Shown piece after piece: positions 33,037 through 41,308 of a DNA stretch of 64,000 bases. Below the pieces are notes generated by a model. It was not told the DNA's origin. It was given only the letters and a program-made list of their open reading frames with translations, and searched no databases. Each line of letters opens with the position of its first letter. The first letter of the stretch is position 1. The stretch comes from Leadbetterella sp964489955 (GTDB taxonomy: Bacteria; Bacteroidota; Bacteroidia; Cytophagales; Spirosomataceae). The stretch lies in assembly GCA_964489955.1 (NCBI GenBank), contig CAZBAV010000002.1:1-64000 (forward strand), in the 5' to 3' direction. The position numbers were made by a program, and so were the translations under genes.

Positions 33037-34983
33037 TTAATGTGTTTTTCTTAGCAATCCTACTACCTGTAAGGGTTTATAAACCAATGGAACTTGTTCT
33101 ACAAGTACATCACTTTTATCCAAACCGAAAGCCTGTTCCTCTTTTTGAGCAAGGGATTTCAGGGTGAAATAAGCTTTGAGTATTAAGCCTGATTTAAAGG
33201 CAAATTCGTTTTCTACAGACAGGTACTTTTGCAAAAGAATAAATTTGAAATCTAATGCAGTATTGTACTTGGTAGAACCATTATGTCTTAAATGAAGGTT
33301 AAGTTCTTTGTTTTCAATGAGCTCACTTATAATTTTCTTAAAGTACAATTCGGTTTTGGGCTGTACCCGAAAACCAATATTTAGAGTTATTTTTATTACC
33401 TTGTCCTCTACTAGTTCGTTTACTTCATAGTCTAGTGTATAAGGAGTACCTGTACGGTTTATATGGAAAAACCAATATACATCGGCTCTCTTAGGCTTTT
33501 TGGCGAATATGGATTCCATAATCCGTAGTTCAATGTGCTCCCGCTTGTCTGCTTTGGATAGATATATAATATGAGTGGCAAACTTGGGAATTGTTTTGTC
33601 GTTTGATAATTCGGATATTTTTGTGGCATATTTGCCTAGATCCACAAATTTGGTGTACCTGTTGTTTATTTTTCTTCCGAAAAACGTAATATACATTACC
33701 AAAAAGAATATCCCGCCAACCAAAAGTGTGATGTAACCTCCGTCTTTAAACTTTATTATATTGGCCAAAAGAAAAGAGAACTCTATGCTGCAAAAGACCA
33801 CCATAAAAAGTATAACCAAAATCTTATTTGCCTTTATAATGTATCTCAGGTAGTACCTCAATAACAAAGTAGTTGCAAGCATGGCTAATGTAATAGCCAA
33901 ACCATAGGCGGCCTCCATGTTGTCAGATGTCTTAAAATAAGCCACCACAAACACGCAACCCAGCCAGAGGATGGTATTTACGCTAGGAATATAGATTTGA
34001 CCTTTTACCTCGGTTGGTTGTTTTACGGATACCCGCTGCCAAAAGTTAAGGTTTATGGCTTCATTTATAAGCGTAAAAGAACCACTAATAAGTGCTTGGG
34101 AAGCTACCACTGCCGCCAATGTGGCAATACATATACCCGGGATTAGGAACCATGAAGGCATGATTTCAAAAAATGGGTTACGTCCAGCCAATGTGGTCCC
34201 TTGATGATGCATAAGCCAAGCGGCTTGTCCCAAATAGTTGGTAACCAGTGATATTTTTACGAAAATCCATGTAATACGGATGTTCTCTTTTCCGCAATGA
34301 CCCAAATCTGAATACAGTGCTTCGGCTCCCGTGGTACATAAAAAGACCGCACCTAATAGCCAAAACCCATGTGGATATGCAGTAAGTAAATGGTAAGCAT
34401 ACATTGGGTTTAAGCTTTTAAAAACCTCAGGATATTCTAAAATTTGTGCTAACCCTAATGCCAAAATAACCGAAAACCAGATGGTCATAATTGGGCCAAA
34501 TGCTTTGCCAACTCTTTCAGAACCAAAACGTTGGAAGAAAAATATAAGACTGATGATAAATATTACTTTTGGTACAGGGTTTAAATTTTGTAGGCCATCA
34601 AGTTTTGTAAGCCCTTCTATAGCGGAGGTCACGGAAACAGCTGGAGTAATGATGCCGTCTGCAAGTAGGGCAGCGGCTCCAATCATGGTTGGTATAGCTA
34701 GTTTTTTACCATACTTTTTCACGAGAGAGTATAAGGAGAAAATACCTCCTTCGCCTTCGTTGTCTGCATTTAACGTAAGCCAGACATATTTTATGGTCGT
34801 CTGGAGGGATAAGGTCCAAAACACGCATGAAACACTTCCGTAAATGAGGAGTTCAGATAGCTCTTTCTTGCCAATAATAGCCTTAAAAGTATATAAAGGG
34901 CTAGTGCCAATATCCCCATATATTATCCCGAGGGCTATTACCAAGGTTCCTATAGTTACTTTTGAGGCGTTTTCTTTAGACAT
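33037..34983 (-). CDS. kup: KUP/HAK/KT family potassium uptake transporter
   Basis: Kup takes up K+ with protons. The ATG at 34983 is used; an upstream in-frame TTG adds 8 residues. About twelve transmembrane helices lie in residues 1-440, with the family hallmarks GIIYGDIGTSPLYTFK near the N-terminus, NADNEGEGGIFSLYSL, and TTGAEALYSDLGHCGKENIR. A soluble C-terminal domain of about 200 residues follows. It lies beside MscS and about 2 kb from a KdpDE-like pair. Confidence 0.94.
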   Translation of the reverse strand: MSKENASKVTIGTLVIALGIIYGDIGTSPLYTFKAIIGKKELSELLIYGSVSCVFWTLSLQTTIKYVWLTLNADNEGEGGIFSLYSLVKKYGKKLAIPTMIGAAALLADGIITPAVSVTSAIEGLTKLDGLQNLNPVPKVIFIISLIFFFQRFGSERVGKAFGPIMTIWFSVILALGLAQILEYPEVFKSLNPMYAYHLLTAYPHGFWLLGAVFLCTTGAEALYSDLGHCGKENIRITWIFVKISLVTNYLGQAAWLMHHQGTTLAGRNPFFEIMPSWFLIPGICIATLAAVVASQALISGSFTLINEAINLNFWQRVSVKQPTEVKGQIYIPSVNTILWLGCVFVVAYFKTSDNMEAAYGLAITLAMLATTLLLRYYLRYIIKANKILVILFMVVFCSIEFSFLLANIIKFKDGGYITLLVGGIFFLVMYITFFGRKINNRYTKFVDLGKYATKISELSNDKTIPKFATHIIYLSKADKREHIELRIMESIFAKKPKRADVYWFFHINRTGTPYTLDYEVNELVEDKVIKITLNIGFRVQPKTELYFKKIISELIENKELNLHLRHNGSTKYNTALDFKFILLQKYLSVENEFAFKSGLILKAYFTLKSLAQKEEQAFGLDKSDVLVEQVPLVYKPLQVVGLLRKTH

Positions 34984-35098
34984 TTTCGTAATGGTTTTAC
35001 GCTGCAAAATTGGCTTTTATTAGATAAGGGAAGTATCAATATTTAGTAAGCGAATGTAAAGAAAATATAAAGAGGAGAGTGGGTGGAGTAAATTTTTC

Positions 35099-35132
35099 GG
35101 TTTGGTGCTGGTTCGAGGTCTAGCTCCAAACC
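35099..35132. repeat. imperfect inverted repeat between kup and parE
   Basis: GGTTTGGTGCT (35099-35109) pairs with AGCTCCAAACC (35122-35132) with one mismatch. No T-run follows. It may be a dispersed repeat or mark the left edge of the accessory island. Confidence 0.4.
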
Positions 35133-35227
35133 AGACATGAGTAGAAATTGCTTTTAGGCATAAGTTATGGGTAATATGTATTAAAAATGGTGAGTTTTTT
35201 TGTACAGTTCATGTTTCTGGCAGTTTT

Positions 35228-35527
35228 TTATTCATTTATTCTGTTTTTTAAATCCATTCGTTCATGCAATATTCTCGTAATTTCAATCGGATTAATTACA
35301 GATTTACGATAGAAAATAATGTGGCGATTAACTTTTAGTCCGAAGAGTTCTTCTTTTACTCCTTCATAATTTCTTCCAATGTTTGGGTCTTCGGATATGT
35401 TTTGACAGTTTTCAAGTAACATTGCATAATACTTATCAGCTTGCTTTTCTGACCATTTATCAAATGTATAATCCCAAATTTTGGTCAAATCTTCAACAGC
35501 TTTGTTAGTCAATTTATATTTAGCCAT
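35228..35527 (-). CDS. parE: ParE-type toxin of a type II toxin-antitoxin system
   Basis: The RelE/ParE fold is shown by YKLTNKAVEDLTKIWDYTFD (helical hairpin, residues 3-22), the central NISEDPNIGRNYEGVKEELF and the strand LKVNRHIIFYRKS. Length 99 aa is normal. ParE toxins inhibit DNA gyrase, while RelE relatives cleave mRNA; the IWDYTF-type pattern favours ParE. It overlaps the parD stop by 8 nt. The pair lies beside attC-like repeats. Confidence 0.9.
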   Translation of the reverse strand: MAKYKLTNKAVEDLTKIWDYTFDKWSEKQADKYYAMLLENCQNISEDPNIGRNYEGVKEELFGLKVNRHIIFYRKSVINPIEITRILHERMDLKNRINE

Positions 35528-35768
35528 TGTTTCTTCTTCTTGATTTCAATTCTTGAAGATGTTTTTCTGGGTCAAAATCATGTGCAATTCCACTATCTAT
35601 TCCTTCTTGAATAGCACTTCTTAATGCAAGAGCTTTACTTTCTTCGTCTTCTAAAAGTCTTAGTCCGGCACGAATAACTTCACTCACATTTTTGTATCGT
35701 CCTGCTGATACTTGGCTACTGACAAACTGATCAAAATAGTTTCCAAGAGAAATTGATGTATTTTTCAT
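35520..35768 (-). CDS. parD: ParD-type ribbon-helix-helix antitoxin
   Basis: The N-terminal half is a ribbon-helix-helix (TSISLGNYFDQFVSSQVSAG, then NVSEVIRAGLRLLEDEE), which binds DNA as a dimer. The acidic C-terminus (EKHLQELKSRR) wraps the toxin. Length 82 aa is normal. The gene is led by a clear promoter whose spacer holds a perfect palindrome, giving autorepression. It overlaps parE by 8 nt. Confidence 0.92.
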   Translation of the reverse strand: MKNTSISLGNYFDQFVSSQVSAGRYKNVSEVIRAGLRLLEDEESKALALRSAIQEGIDSGIAHDFDPEKHLQELKSRRRNNG

Positions 35769-35783
35769 GTTTCAAACTTTTTC

Positions 35784-35814
35784 CAAAGTTACCAAAAATT
35801 GGTAAAGTGTACAA
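35784..35814 (-). promoter_or_regulatory. parDE promoter with embedded palindromic operator
   Basis: Reading leftward, TTG (35814-35812), a 20-nt spacer and TAACTTTG (35791-35784) match the Bacteroidota -33/-7 promoter. TTACCAA-AAA-TTGGTAA (35789-35805), a perfect 7-bp-arm palindrome, overlaps the spacer and -7, the expected ParD operator position. The start codon at 35768 is 16 nt downstream. Confidence 0.75.
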
Positions 35815-35880
35815 GTTCTTAGGATAGGTTTGGAAGAATGGTGTTCAATCTTCTGAAGAGGCATGTTTCGATAAAATTGC

Positions 35881-36019
35881 AGCTAACGGTCAACGGCTTT
35901 GCGAAGGAGCGGGATGCTTCGATAAACTCAGCACGTGTATCTAAGCCGAAAAACTTCGGTTTTGCACAGTCTGCCCTAAGTACCACCGTAGGGTAGCCAA
36001 ATGCTATGAGCCGTTGGCT
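35881..36019. repeat. attC-like inverted repeat, copy A
   Basis: This 139-bp element has outer ends AGCTAACGG and CCGTTGGCT (one mismatch as an inverted repeat), inner stems CGAAG/CTTCG, CCGAA/TTCGG and CCCTA/TAGGG. Its left TAACGGTCAACGGCTTTGCG matches copy B at 18 of 20 positions, and its right end shares AGCCGTTG and AAATTAGTGAAAAAA with copy B. On the minus strand the end box GTTAGCT resembles the integron core site GTTRRRY with one mismatch. It lies between parD and the MltR-like gene. The rest of the 353-nt gap has no gene. Confidence 0.6.
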
Positions 36020-36121
36020 AAATTAGTGAAAAAAAGCCAATAAAACTGATTTTTGCCGGGTGCGAGGCACAAAGTTTCAGTTTGGACTTAATTCCACCAT
36101 TTTGCAAAACCCTTGTTACAC

Positions 36122-36661
36122 CTAGTTTTTTCTTTGTTTATATTCCCAAATTTTTTCTTTAATCTGTTCTTTTTTTACCAACCTTTTTCGCCACAATAAG
36201 TCACCTAAAATTGCTACAATTAGAAAGTTGAATTTATTGCGATTAGTAAATGATTTATCATCAATATCGTATGGGCCATACCAAGCAATTTTATCAAATT
36301 CTTTTTTAATTTTCTCTGATTCAAAATTCATATCCTGCCAATTATGACCGAATTGATTTCTAAATTTTCTTATTAGATTAATTTCTTCAAATTCTCTTTC
36401 TTCAATTAGCGATAAACTATATGCCATTTTTAATCTCGCAGGAAATGTTCCAAGAGGTGCGTTAAAACCAATAATAAGTTCTTTGCTAACTGAGTTTTCT
36501 TTTAAATAATTAAGTAAAATTTCAGATAGCCATTCGTCAATAATTGACGCAGCTAAAAGAACAGCTCCTCGATCGGTCTCTTTATTGAATCCGACAAGAA
36601 ATTCTGATAAATTTTTTATTTCTGGTTCCGTTTCTTGATGGTTCTTCATAAAACTAGGCAT
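36122..36661 (-). CDS. MltR-like (mannitol operon repressor family) protein
   Basis: The 179-residue helical protein matches the MltR/YggD pattern: GFNKETDRGAVLLAASIIDE, LGTFPARLKMAYSLSLI, EINLIRKFRNQFGHNW. E. coli MltR represses mannitol genes, but most homologues are of unknown function and no mannitol genes are near. The ATG at 36661 lies in the end box of attC-like copy B (GTTATGCC), as expected for a cassette gene; a second ATG at 36649 is possible. No operon partner is visible. Confidence 0.75.
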   Translation of the reverse strand: MPSFMKNHQETEPEIKNLSEFLVGFNKETDRGAVLLAASIIDEWLSEILLNYLKENSVSKELIIGFNAPLGTFPARLKMAYSLSLIEEREFEEINLIRKFRNQFGHNWQDMNFESEKIKKEFDKIAWYGPYDIDDKSFTNRNKFNFLIVAILGDLLWRKRLVKKEQIKEKIWEYKQRKN

Positions 36662-36750
36662 AACGGTTCACGGCTTTGCGATAATGCGGGATAAATGGGA
36701 CGAATAGTTCAATTTAGCCGAATGAAGCCAATGCTGTAAGCCGTTGCCGA
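36658..36750. repeat. attC-like inverted repeat, copy B
   Basis: This 93-bp element, TAACGGTTCACGGCTTTGCG on the left and GTAAGCCGTTGCCGAAATTA on the right, is folded by ACGGCTT/AAGCCGT. It is related to copy A but shorter. On the minus strand it ends GTTATGC, near GTTRRRY, with the downstream ATG inside. A partial inverted copy of its right flank (TTTTTTTACTAATTC) lies at 36846-36860. Confidence 0.55.
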
Positions 36751-36928
36751 AATTAGTGAAAAAATCAATTCATAGGCTGCTGGCCGGGCAAAATGTATAT
36801 GAAATGGTTTGAATTTACACGCTCTGTAATACGGAACTTCGCTCTTTTTTTTACTAATTCATGAATTATTGACTTTTAAACTGCCATATAGTATCTTCTC
36901 GCATTCTGAAATAAGCTTCATCAATTAA

Positions 36929-37606
36929 TCAAGGAAACCTATACCCCACGCCACTTTCTGTGATGATGTGGGCAGGTTGATTAGGATTTTCTTCAATTTT
37001 TTTGCGAAGCTGCCCCACAAAAACCCGTAGATACTGAGTATCTGTCTGGAATCCTACACCCCATACTTCTTTTAATATAAACTGATGGGTTAATACCCGG
37101 CCGCCATTTTTAGCTAAAAGTATAAGTAGTTTATATTCTGTGGGCGTGAGCTTTAGTGCTTCGTTGTTTTTAGTTACGGTGCGGTTTGCAAGGTTAATTT
37201 GCAATGTACCAGATAAGATAACTTGTTGGGTTTCGTCACGCTGGTTATTGCGGATGGCCGTGCGTATTCTAGCCATCAGTTCACCCATTCGGAAAGGCTT
37301 AGTAAGGTAATCGTTAGCTCCAAGATCCAGAGCCTGCACAATATTTGTTTCGGAGTTTTGTACGGAAAGTATTAAGATAGGTTTGGTATACCATTCCCGT
37401 AATTCTGTTAGAACTTCCAGTCCATTTTTGTCGGGAAGACCCAAATCTAGTAAAACCAGATCCGGATTGTGGCTTGCTGTCAGAGCTATTCCCTCGTGGG
37501 CTGTTTGAGCAAACAAGACTTTGAAGTCATTGTTTTGGAGGTTTATTTCAAGTAATTTACGTATTTGTGGCTCATCTTCTACCACCAAAACCTGCAGTTT
37601 ATTCAT
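36929..37606 (-). CDS. KdpE-like OmpR-family response regulator
   Basis: The receiver domain (residues 3-115) has acidic VVEDEP, Asp in LVLLDLGLPDKNG and Lys in YLTKPFRMGE. A winged-helix OmpR domain (about 130-225) ends NQPAHIITESGVGYRFP, close to KdpE. Length 225 aa is typical. It overlaps the upstream kinase stop by 8 nt. KdpE normally controls kdpFABC, which is absent in this window; Kup is 2 kb away. Confidence 0.9.
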   Translation of the reverse strand: MNKLQVLVVEDEPQIRKLLEINLQNNDFKVLFAQTAHEGIALTASHNPDLVLLDLGLPDKNGLEVLTELREWYTKPILILSVQNSETNIVQALDLGANDYLTKPFRMGELMARIRTAIRNNQRDETQQVILSGTLQINLANRTVTKNNEALKLTPTEYKLLILLAKNGGRVLTHQFILKEVWGVGFQTDTQYLRVFVGQLRKKIEENPNQPAHIITESGVGYRFP

Positions 37607-38657
37607 TCTTTAGATTTTTTAAGTAAGAAACATCCACATCTAGTCCGATAAGAAATTTGATACCTCTTGTAGGTTGGTTCTGTACTTCTATTTTGCCGCC
37701 GTGTATTTCTACTAAACCCTTTACAATAGAAAGTCCAAGTCCCGAACCACTGATGCCAGTATTAGGAATGCGGAAGAATTTATCAAATATTTTTTTCTCG
37801 TATCCAAGTGGAATTCCGCCTCCGTTGTCTGCAACAGAGAGCGTTAGTTTGTCTCCATCAAAACTAGCATCAAGAGAGACTTTTGTGCCTTCTCGTGTAT
37901 ATTTAATAGCATTGTGGATGAGTAAACTTAAGGCGTAGCTTATTAGTCCTACATCTAGCATGTATAGATCGTCCGGGAGGTTTTTTCCTACCGTTACTTT
38001 CTCCTTGTGCCCATCAAAAGTGGCCTTATTAATGGCTAGACTAAACAGTTCGCTTACCTCTATCCAATCCCTATTTAGTATGATGCTTTCAGATTCAAGA
38101 CGGCTCATATGCAGGAGATTTTCTACTTCTGTGTTTAGCCTTAGAGCTGCAATTTCCAATTCTTGGTATAGAGGAGCCCGGAATTCTTCGGGAAGGGAAG
38201 GAAGTTTTAGGGTATCTACTGCACCAATGATAGCCGAAATAGGAATACGCAACTCGTGAGATAAAGAATTGAGAAGGGTGTTGTATAATTTTAATGTGTT
38301 TTCCTTCTCTTCCTTGGTGCGGAGTTTTTGCTCTTGTCTACGGATACGGTTGCTTAAAATACCTCCAACCAAAGCTACAGATATATATACAAAAAACAAC
38401 AGAGTACTTTCACTACTATTTATCTTGTAATTATAGAGCGGGTCCATAAAAAAGAAATTTAGTACAAAGGCACTCAAAATGGCGGTTACTACTACAGGTA
38501 TGATTTCTGACAGAATAGCAGATAGAGACACCACCAGTAAAAAAAGGAGTGCTACCACCCTGTAATTGAGCGTTTCTCGGAAGTAGTGGCAAACTAAGGA
38601 AAGGAATAGTATGGTTCCTGTTCCGTACAGAGTTTGTTTTATGGTGCCAGACATCAT
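37599..38657 (-). CDS. short KdpD-like sensor histidine kinase (DUF4118 type)
   Basis: The 352-residue protein has four close helices of the DUF4118 module (residues about 10-110, with SAFVLNFFFMDPLYNY), a HisKA dimer with the phospho-acceptor in SLSHELRIPISAIIGAVDTL, and an ATPase domain (IHNAIKYTREG, DNGGGIPLGYEKKIFDKFFR, GSGLGLSIVKGL). It lacks the N-terminal KdpD/UspA domains of full KdpD (about 890 aa), so it is a C-terminal-type kinase. It pairs with the KdpE-like regulator. Confidence 0.9.
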   Translation of the reverse strand: MMSGTIKQTLYGTGTILFLSLVCHYFRETLNYRVVALLFLLVVSLSAILSEIIPVVVTAILSAFVLNFFFMDPLYNYKINSSESTLLFFVYISVALVGGILSNRIRRQEQKLRTKEEKENTLKLYNTLLNSLSHELRIPISAIIGAVDTLKLPSLPEEFRAPLYQELEIAALRLNTEVENLLHMSRLESESIILNRDWIEVSELFSLAINKATFDGHKEKVTVGKNLPDDLYMLDVGLISYALSLLIHNAIKYTREGTKVSLDASFDGDKLTLSVADNGGGIPLGYEKKIFDKFFRIPNTGISGSGLGLSIVKGLVEIHGGKIEVQNQPTRGIKFLIGLDVDVSYLKNLKNE

Positions 38658-38696
38658 AGCACTTTGGTTTGTTTTTACAAATCTATGAACTTGTAA

Positions 38697-38729
38697 TTGA
38701 ATAAATTCGGTAGAATTACTTTATTTTTG
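38697..38729 (+). promoter_or_regulatory. promoter of the glutathione peroxidase-menA pair
   Basis: TTG at 38697-38699 and TATTTTTG at 38722-38729 (spacer 22 nt) resemble the Bacteroidota -33/-7 pair. The -7 element ends 10 nt before the ATG at 38740 and 22 nt before the ATG at 38752. Confidence 0.5.
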
Positions 38730-38739
38730 TAAGCATAAA

Positions 38740-39351
38740 ATGAAAATAAAGATGAAAATATTTCTTTTAACGGCAGCGGTTTTCGTAGTCGCTGGAGTGT
38801 TTAACTTTGACTTGATTAAAAATCTTTTTGGGAAAAAGGATAAAGTGGTGGCTAATGTGGATAAGAAAGCTTACAAAGGATCTTTGTATGACTTCACGCT
38901 TAATGATTTACAAGGAAATCCTGTTAACTTGGCGGATTATAAAGGTAAACCCGTAGTTCTAATAAACGTGGCTTCTAAGTGTGGGTTTACAAAGCAATAT
39001 GCCGACTGGCAGGAATTTCATTCGCAGTATGGTGATAAAGTGGTGGTTTTGGGTTTTCCCGCCAATAATTTCATGAAGCAAGAACCAGGTTCCGATGAAG
39101 AAATAGCAGAATTTTGCCAGAAAAATTATGGGGTTACTTTCAAGATGTTTTCTAAAATAGATGTTAAGGGTGAGGATAAGGCTCCTTTGTACAAATGGCT
39201 TTCCGAGAAAAACTTAAACGGCTGGAACGATCAGGAACCTACATGGAATTTTTGCAAGTATGTAGTGGATAAAGAGGGTCATGTTACACACTTTTTCGAG
39301 TCTAAAGTCAAGCCCGATAATGCTGATTTTAGAAAGGCAGTAGGACTATGA
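38740..39351 (+). CDS. glutathione peroxidase-family protein (Cys type), membrane-anchored
   Basis: The family reduces peroxides with Cys or Sec. The catalytic Cys lies in INVASKCGFTKQYADW, the Gln in VVLGFPANNFMKQEPGSDEE and the Trp/Asn pair in PTWNFCKYVVDKEG; tetrad residues are present with Cys rather than Sec. An N-terminal hydrophobic segment (IFLLTAAVFVVAGVFNFDL) may be a signal anchor, so it may act in the periplasm. A second ATG at 38752 is also likely. It overlaps menA by ATGA. Confidence 0.9.
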   Translation: MKIKMKIFLLTAAVFVVAGVFNFDLIKNLFGKKDKVVANVDKKAYKGSLYDFTLNDLQGNPVNLADYKGKPVVLINVASKCGFTKQYADWQEFHSQYGDKVVVLGFPANNFMKQEPGSDEEIAEFCQKNYGVTFKMFSKIDVKGEDKAPLYKWLSEKNLNGWNDQEPTWNFCKYVVDKEGHVTHFFESKVKPDNADFRKAVGL

Positions 39352-40226
39352 GGGCATGGATTTCTGCAGCCCGGTTAAGGACACTTCCTCTGACACTTTC
39401 TAGTATTGTCATGGGTGGTTTTTTGGCTCAAGGTGTATTTATGTTTCGTAAGGAAGTTTTCTTCTTGGCTGTACTTACTACGCTCTTGTTACAAATACTT
39501 TCCAATTTTGCCAATGATTATGGCGATACCCAAAATGGAGCAGATGCAGCCGGTAGGGTAGGGCCGCAGCGTGCTGTGCAATCTGGAGCTATTACACCCA
39601 AACAGATGTTTCGTGGGATCATTTTTATGGGTATTTTGGCTTTTGTGTCGGGAATATGTCTTATTTATACTGCTTTTGGTGGTTTTGGGTCCAAGTATTT
39701 TTGGATTTTTCTCGGCATTGGGCTTCTAAGTATTTTAGCTGCGTACATGTACACGGCTGGTAAAAGACCTTATGGATATGTAGGTTTAGGAGATATTTCG
39801 GTGTTTGTGTTTTTTGGTTTGGTGGGTGTGGTTGGAAGTTACTTTTTATATACGTTACAGTTTGATCCCAAGGTTCTTTTGCCAGCAGCTTCCTGTGGTG
39901 CATTGGCAGCAGGTGTATTGAATATCAATAATATACGTGATATAAACTCTGACCAGAAAGCAGGGAAGATAACTATACCAGTTCTTTTGGGGCGAAAAAA
40001 AGCTATTGTATACCATTGGATTTTATTGCTTGGAGCCATGGGTTGTGCTATTACTTTTATGTCTTTTAGGGGTGGCGGAAGTTGGTATTATTGGTTGTCT
40101 TTCCCTTTGTTGTTACTGAATGGAGTTCAGGTTTCCAGGAACCTTAACCCGGATCCATATTTAAAGACGTTATCGCTTACTTCTGTAGCCTTTGTAATAC
40201 TATTTGGTTTGAGTATAGTGCTTTAG
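39348..40226 (+). CDS. menA: 1,4-dihydroxy-2-naphthoate polyprenyltransferase
   Basis: MenA attaches the polyprenyl tail to DHNA in menaquinone synthesis. About eight helices span the protein. The two Asp-rich Mg-binding motifs are visible: NDYGDTQNGAD (about 60-70) and NNIRDINSDQKAGKIT (about 193-208), plus an aromatic TYAxGKRPYGY-like segment (YTAGKRPYGYVG). The overlap with the peroxidase gene suggests coupled expression. Length 292 aa is normal. Confidence 0.93.
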   Translation: MRAWISAARLRTLPLTLSSIVMGGFLAQGVFMFRKEVFFLAVLTTLLLQILSNFANDYGDTQNGADAAGRVGPQRAVQSGAITPKQMFRGIIFMGILAFVSGICLIYTAFGGFGSKYFWIFLGIGLLSILAAYMYTAGKRPYGYVGLGDISVFVFFGLVGVVGSYFLYTLQFDPKVLLPAASCGALAAGVLNINNIRDINSDQKAGKITIPVLLGRKKAIVYHWILLLGAMGCAITFMSFRGGGSWYYWLSFPLLLLNGVQVSRNLNPDPYLKTLSLTSVAFVILFGLSIVL

Positions 40227-40328
40227 GTCGGGTTCTCATCAGCTACGCTGAGAAATTAAGACTCTCGTATTCTTCTGCTTGAACAGACAAATGGCTTGAA
40301 TAAAGAGGCATAACATCCTTTGTCAAAC

Positions 40329-41228
40329 CTAGGGAAGATGAGAGGGTTTTATTATCACATTACCCTTTTTTCTCTCACTGTCTACATAGTGATGTGCAGT
40401 CACTATTTGGTCTAGGGTGTAGGTTTTGTCAATAGCTGCCTTTAGCAGGTTATTTTCAAACATATCTCTTAAGTAAATAAGCTGAGTTTTGGTTTCTGCT
40501 GAGACCTCCATGCCTCCTACCGTAAGAAACTTCTTGGTTGAAACATCATTTTTCTTGATTTTGCCTACGGCATCTAGTACTACATCGTAGTTACCTTCTT
40601 TCCAGCGGTCTTTGTTGTAGTCTAAGACTACATCGGCCCCTAAAGATTCAGCGAGGTCTTTTCCTCCAGCACTGCACACAGCGGTAACCTCGGCTCCCAT
40701 GTGTTTAGCTATTTGTACTGCCGATGTTCCTACAGCACCTGTTGCTCCGTATATCATGACTTTTTGGCCGGGTTGTATTTTGGCTTTTTGTAGAAAATGT
40801 GTGGCTGTAGAACCTCCGAAAACTATTGCTGCGGCTTCGTCAAAAGTGGCATTCCGGGGCATAATCTCTACCGCAGAGCTTTCTTTTACGGTAATGTATT
40901 CGGCAAAGCAGCCAAACTTGAAACCCGTAATAGCAAAAACCTTATCGTTTTTCTTGAAAAGTGATACATCTCTGCCCATTTCTTCTACTTCTCCCGCAAA
41001 GACAACACCGAGTATAGGTTTTCGTGGTTTTGTAAAACCGATGACCAGATGCATAATTAGTTTAAGAAAACCCGTAACTTTCATTCCACGAACCCGTACA
41101 TCGCCGGAGTTTACAGCAGTGGCTTTTATCTTTACCAAAATTTCATTGGCTTTAGGAACGGGTTTGGAAACATCTTGTATTTTTAGTACCTCAGGTGGGC
41201 CATACGCTGTGCAAATAGCTGCTTTCAT
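40329..41228 (-). CDS. NAD(P)-dependent quinone oxidoreductase-like MDR protein
   Basis: A zinc-less medium-chain dehydrogenase/reductase. The GroES-like domain (PPEVLKIQDVSKPVPKANEI, KATAVNSGDVRVRG, GVVFAGEVEEMG) lacks zinc-binding Cys clusters. The Rossmann domain shows VMIYGATGAVGTSAVQIAKH. Length 299 aa is slightly short for the quinone reductase family (about 310-340). The substrate is unknown; enone or quinone reduction is typical. It is convergent with menA, with 102 nt between them. Confidence 0.9.
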   Translation of the reverse strand: MKAAICTAYGPPEVLKIQDVSKPVPKANEILVKIKATAVNSGDVRVRGMKVTGFLKLIMHLVIGFTKPRKPILGVVFAGEVEEMGRDVSLFKKNDKVFAITGFKFGCFAEYITVKESSAVEIMPRNATFDEAAAIVFGGSTATHFLQKAKIQPGQKVMIYGATGAVGTSAVQIAKHMGAEVTAVCSAGGKDLAESLGADVVLDYNKDRWKEGNYDVVLDAVGKIKKNDVSTKKFLTVGGMEVSAETKTQLIYLRDMFENNLLKAAIDKTYTLDQIVTAHHYVDSERKKGNVIIKPSHLP

Positions 41229-41308
41229 TGTTTTGTAATTTCCTAAGCAAAGATAAGAATAGTGATGTTTTTTTACTTTTATTTTTGATGAATGGGCATA
41301 TATGTTGG

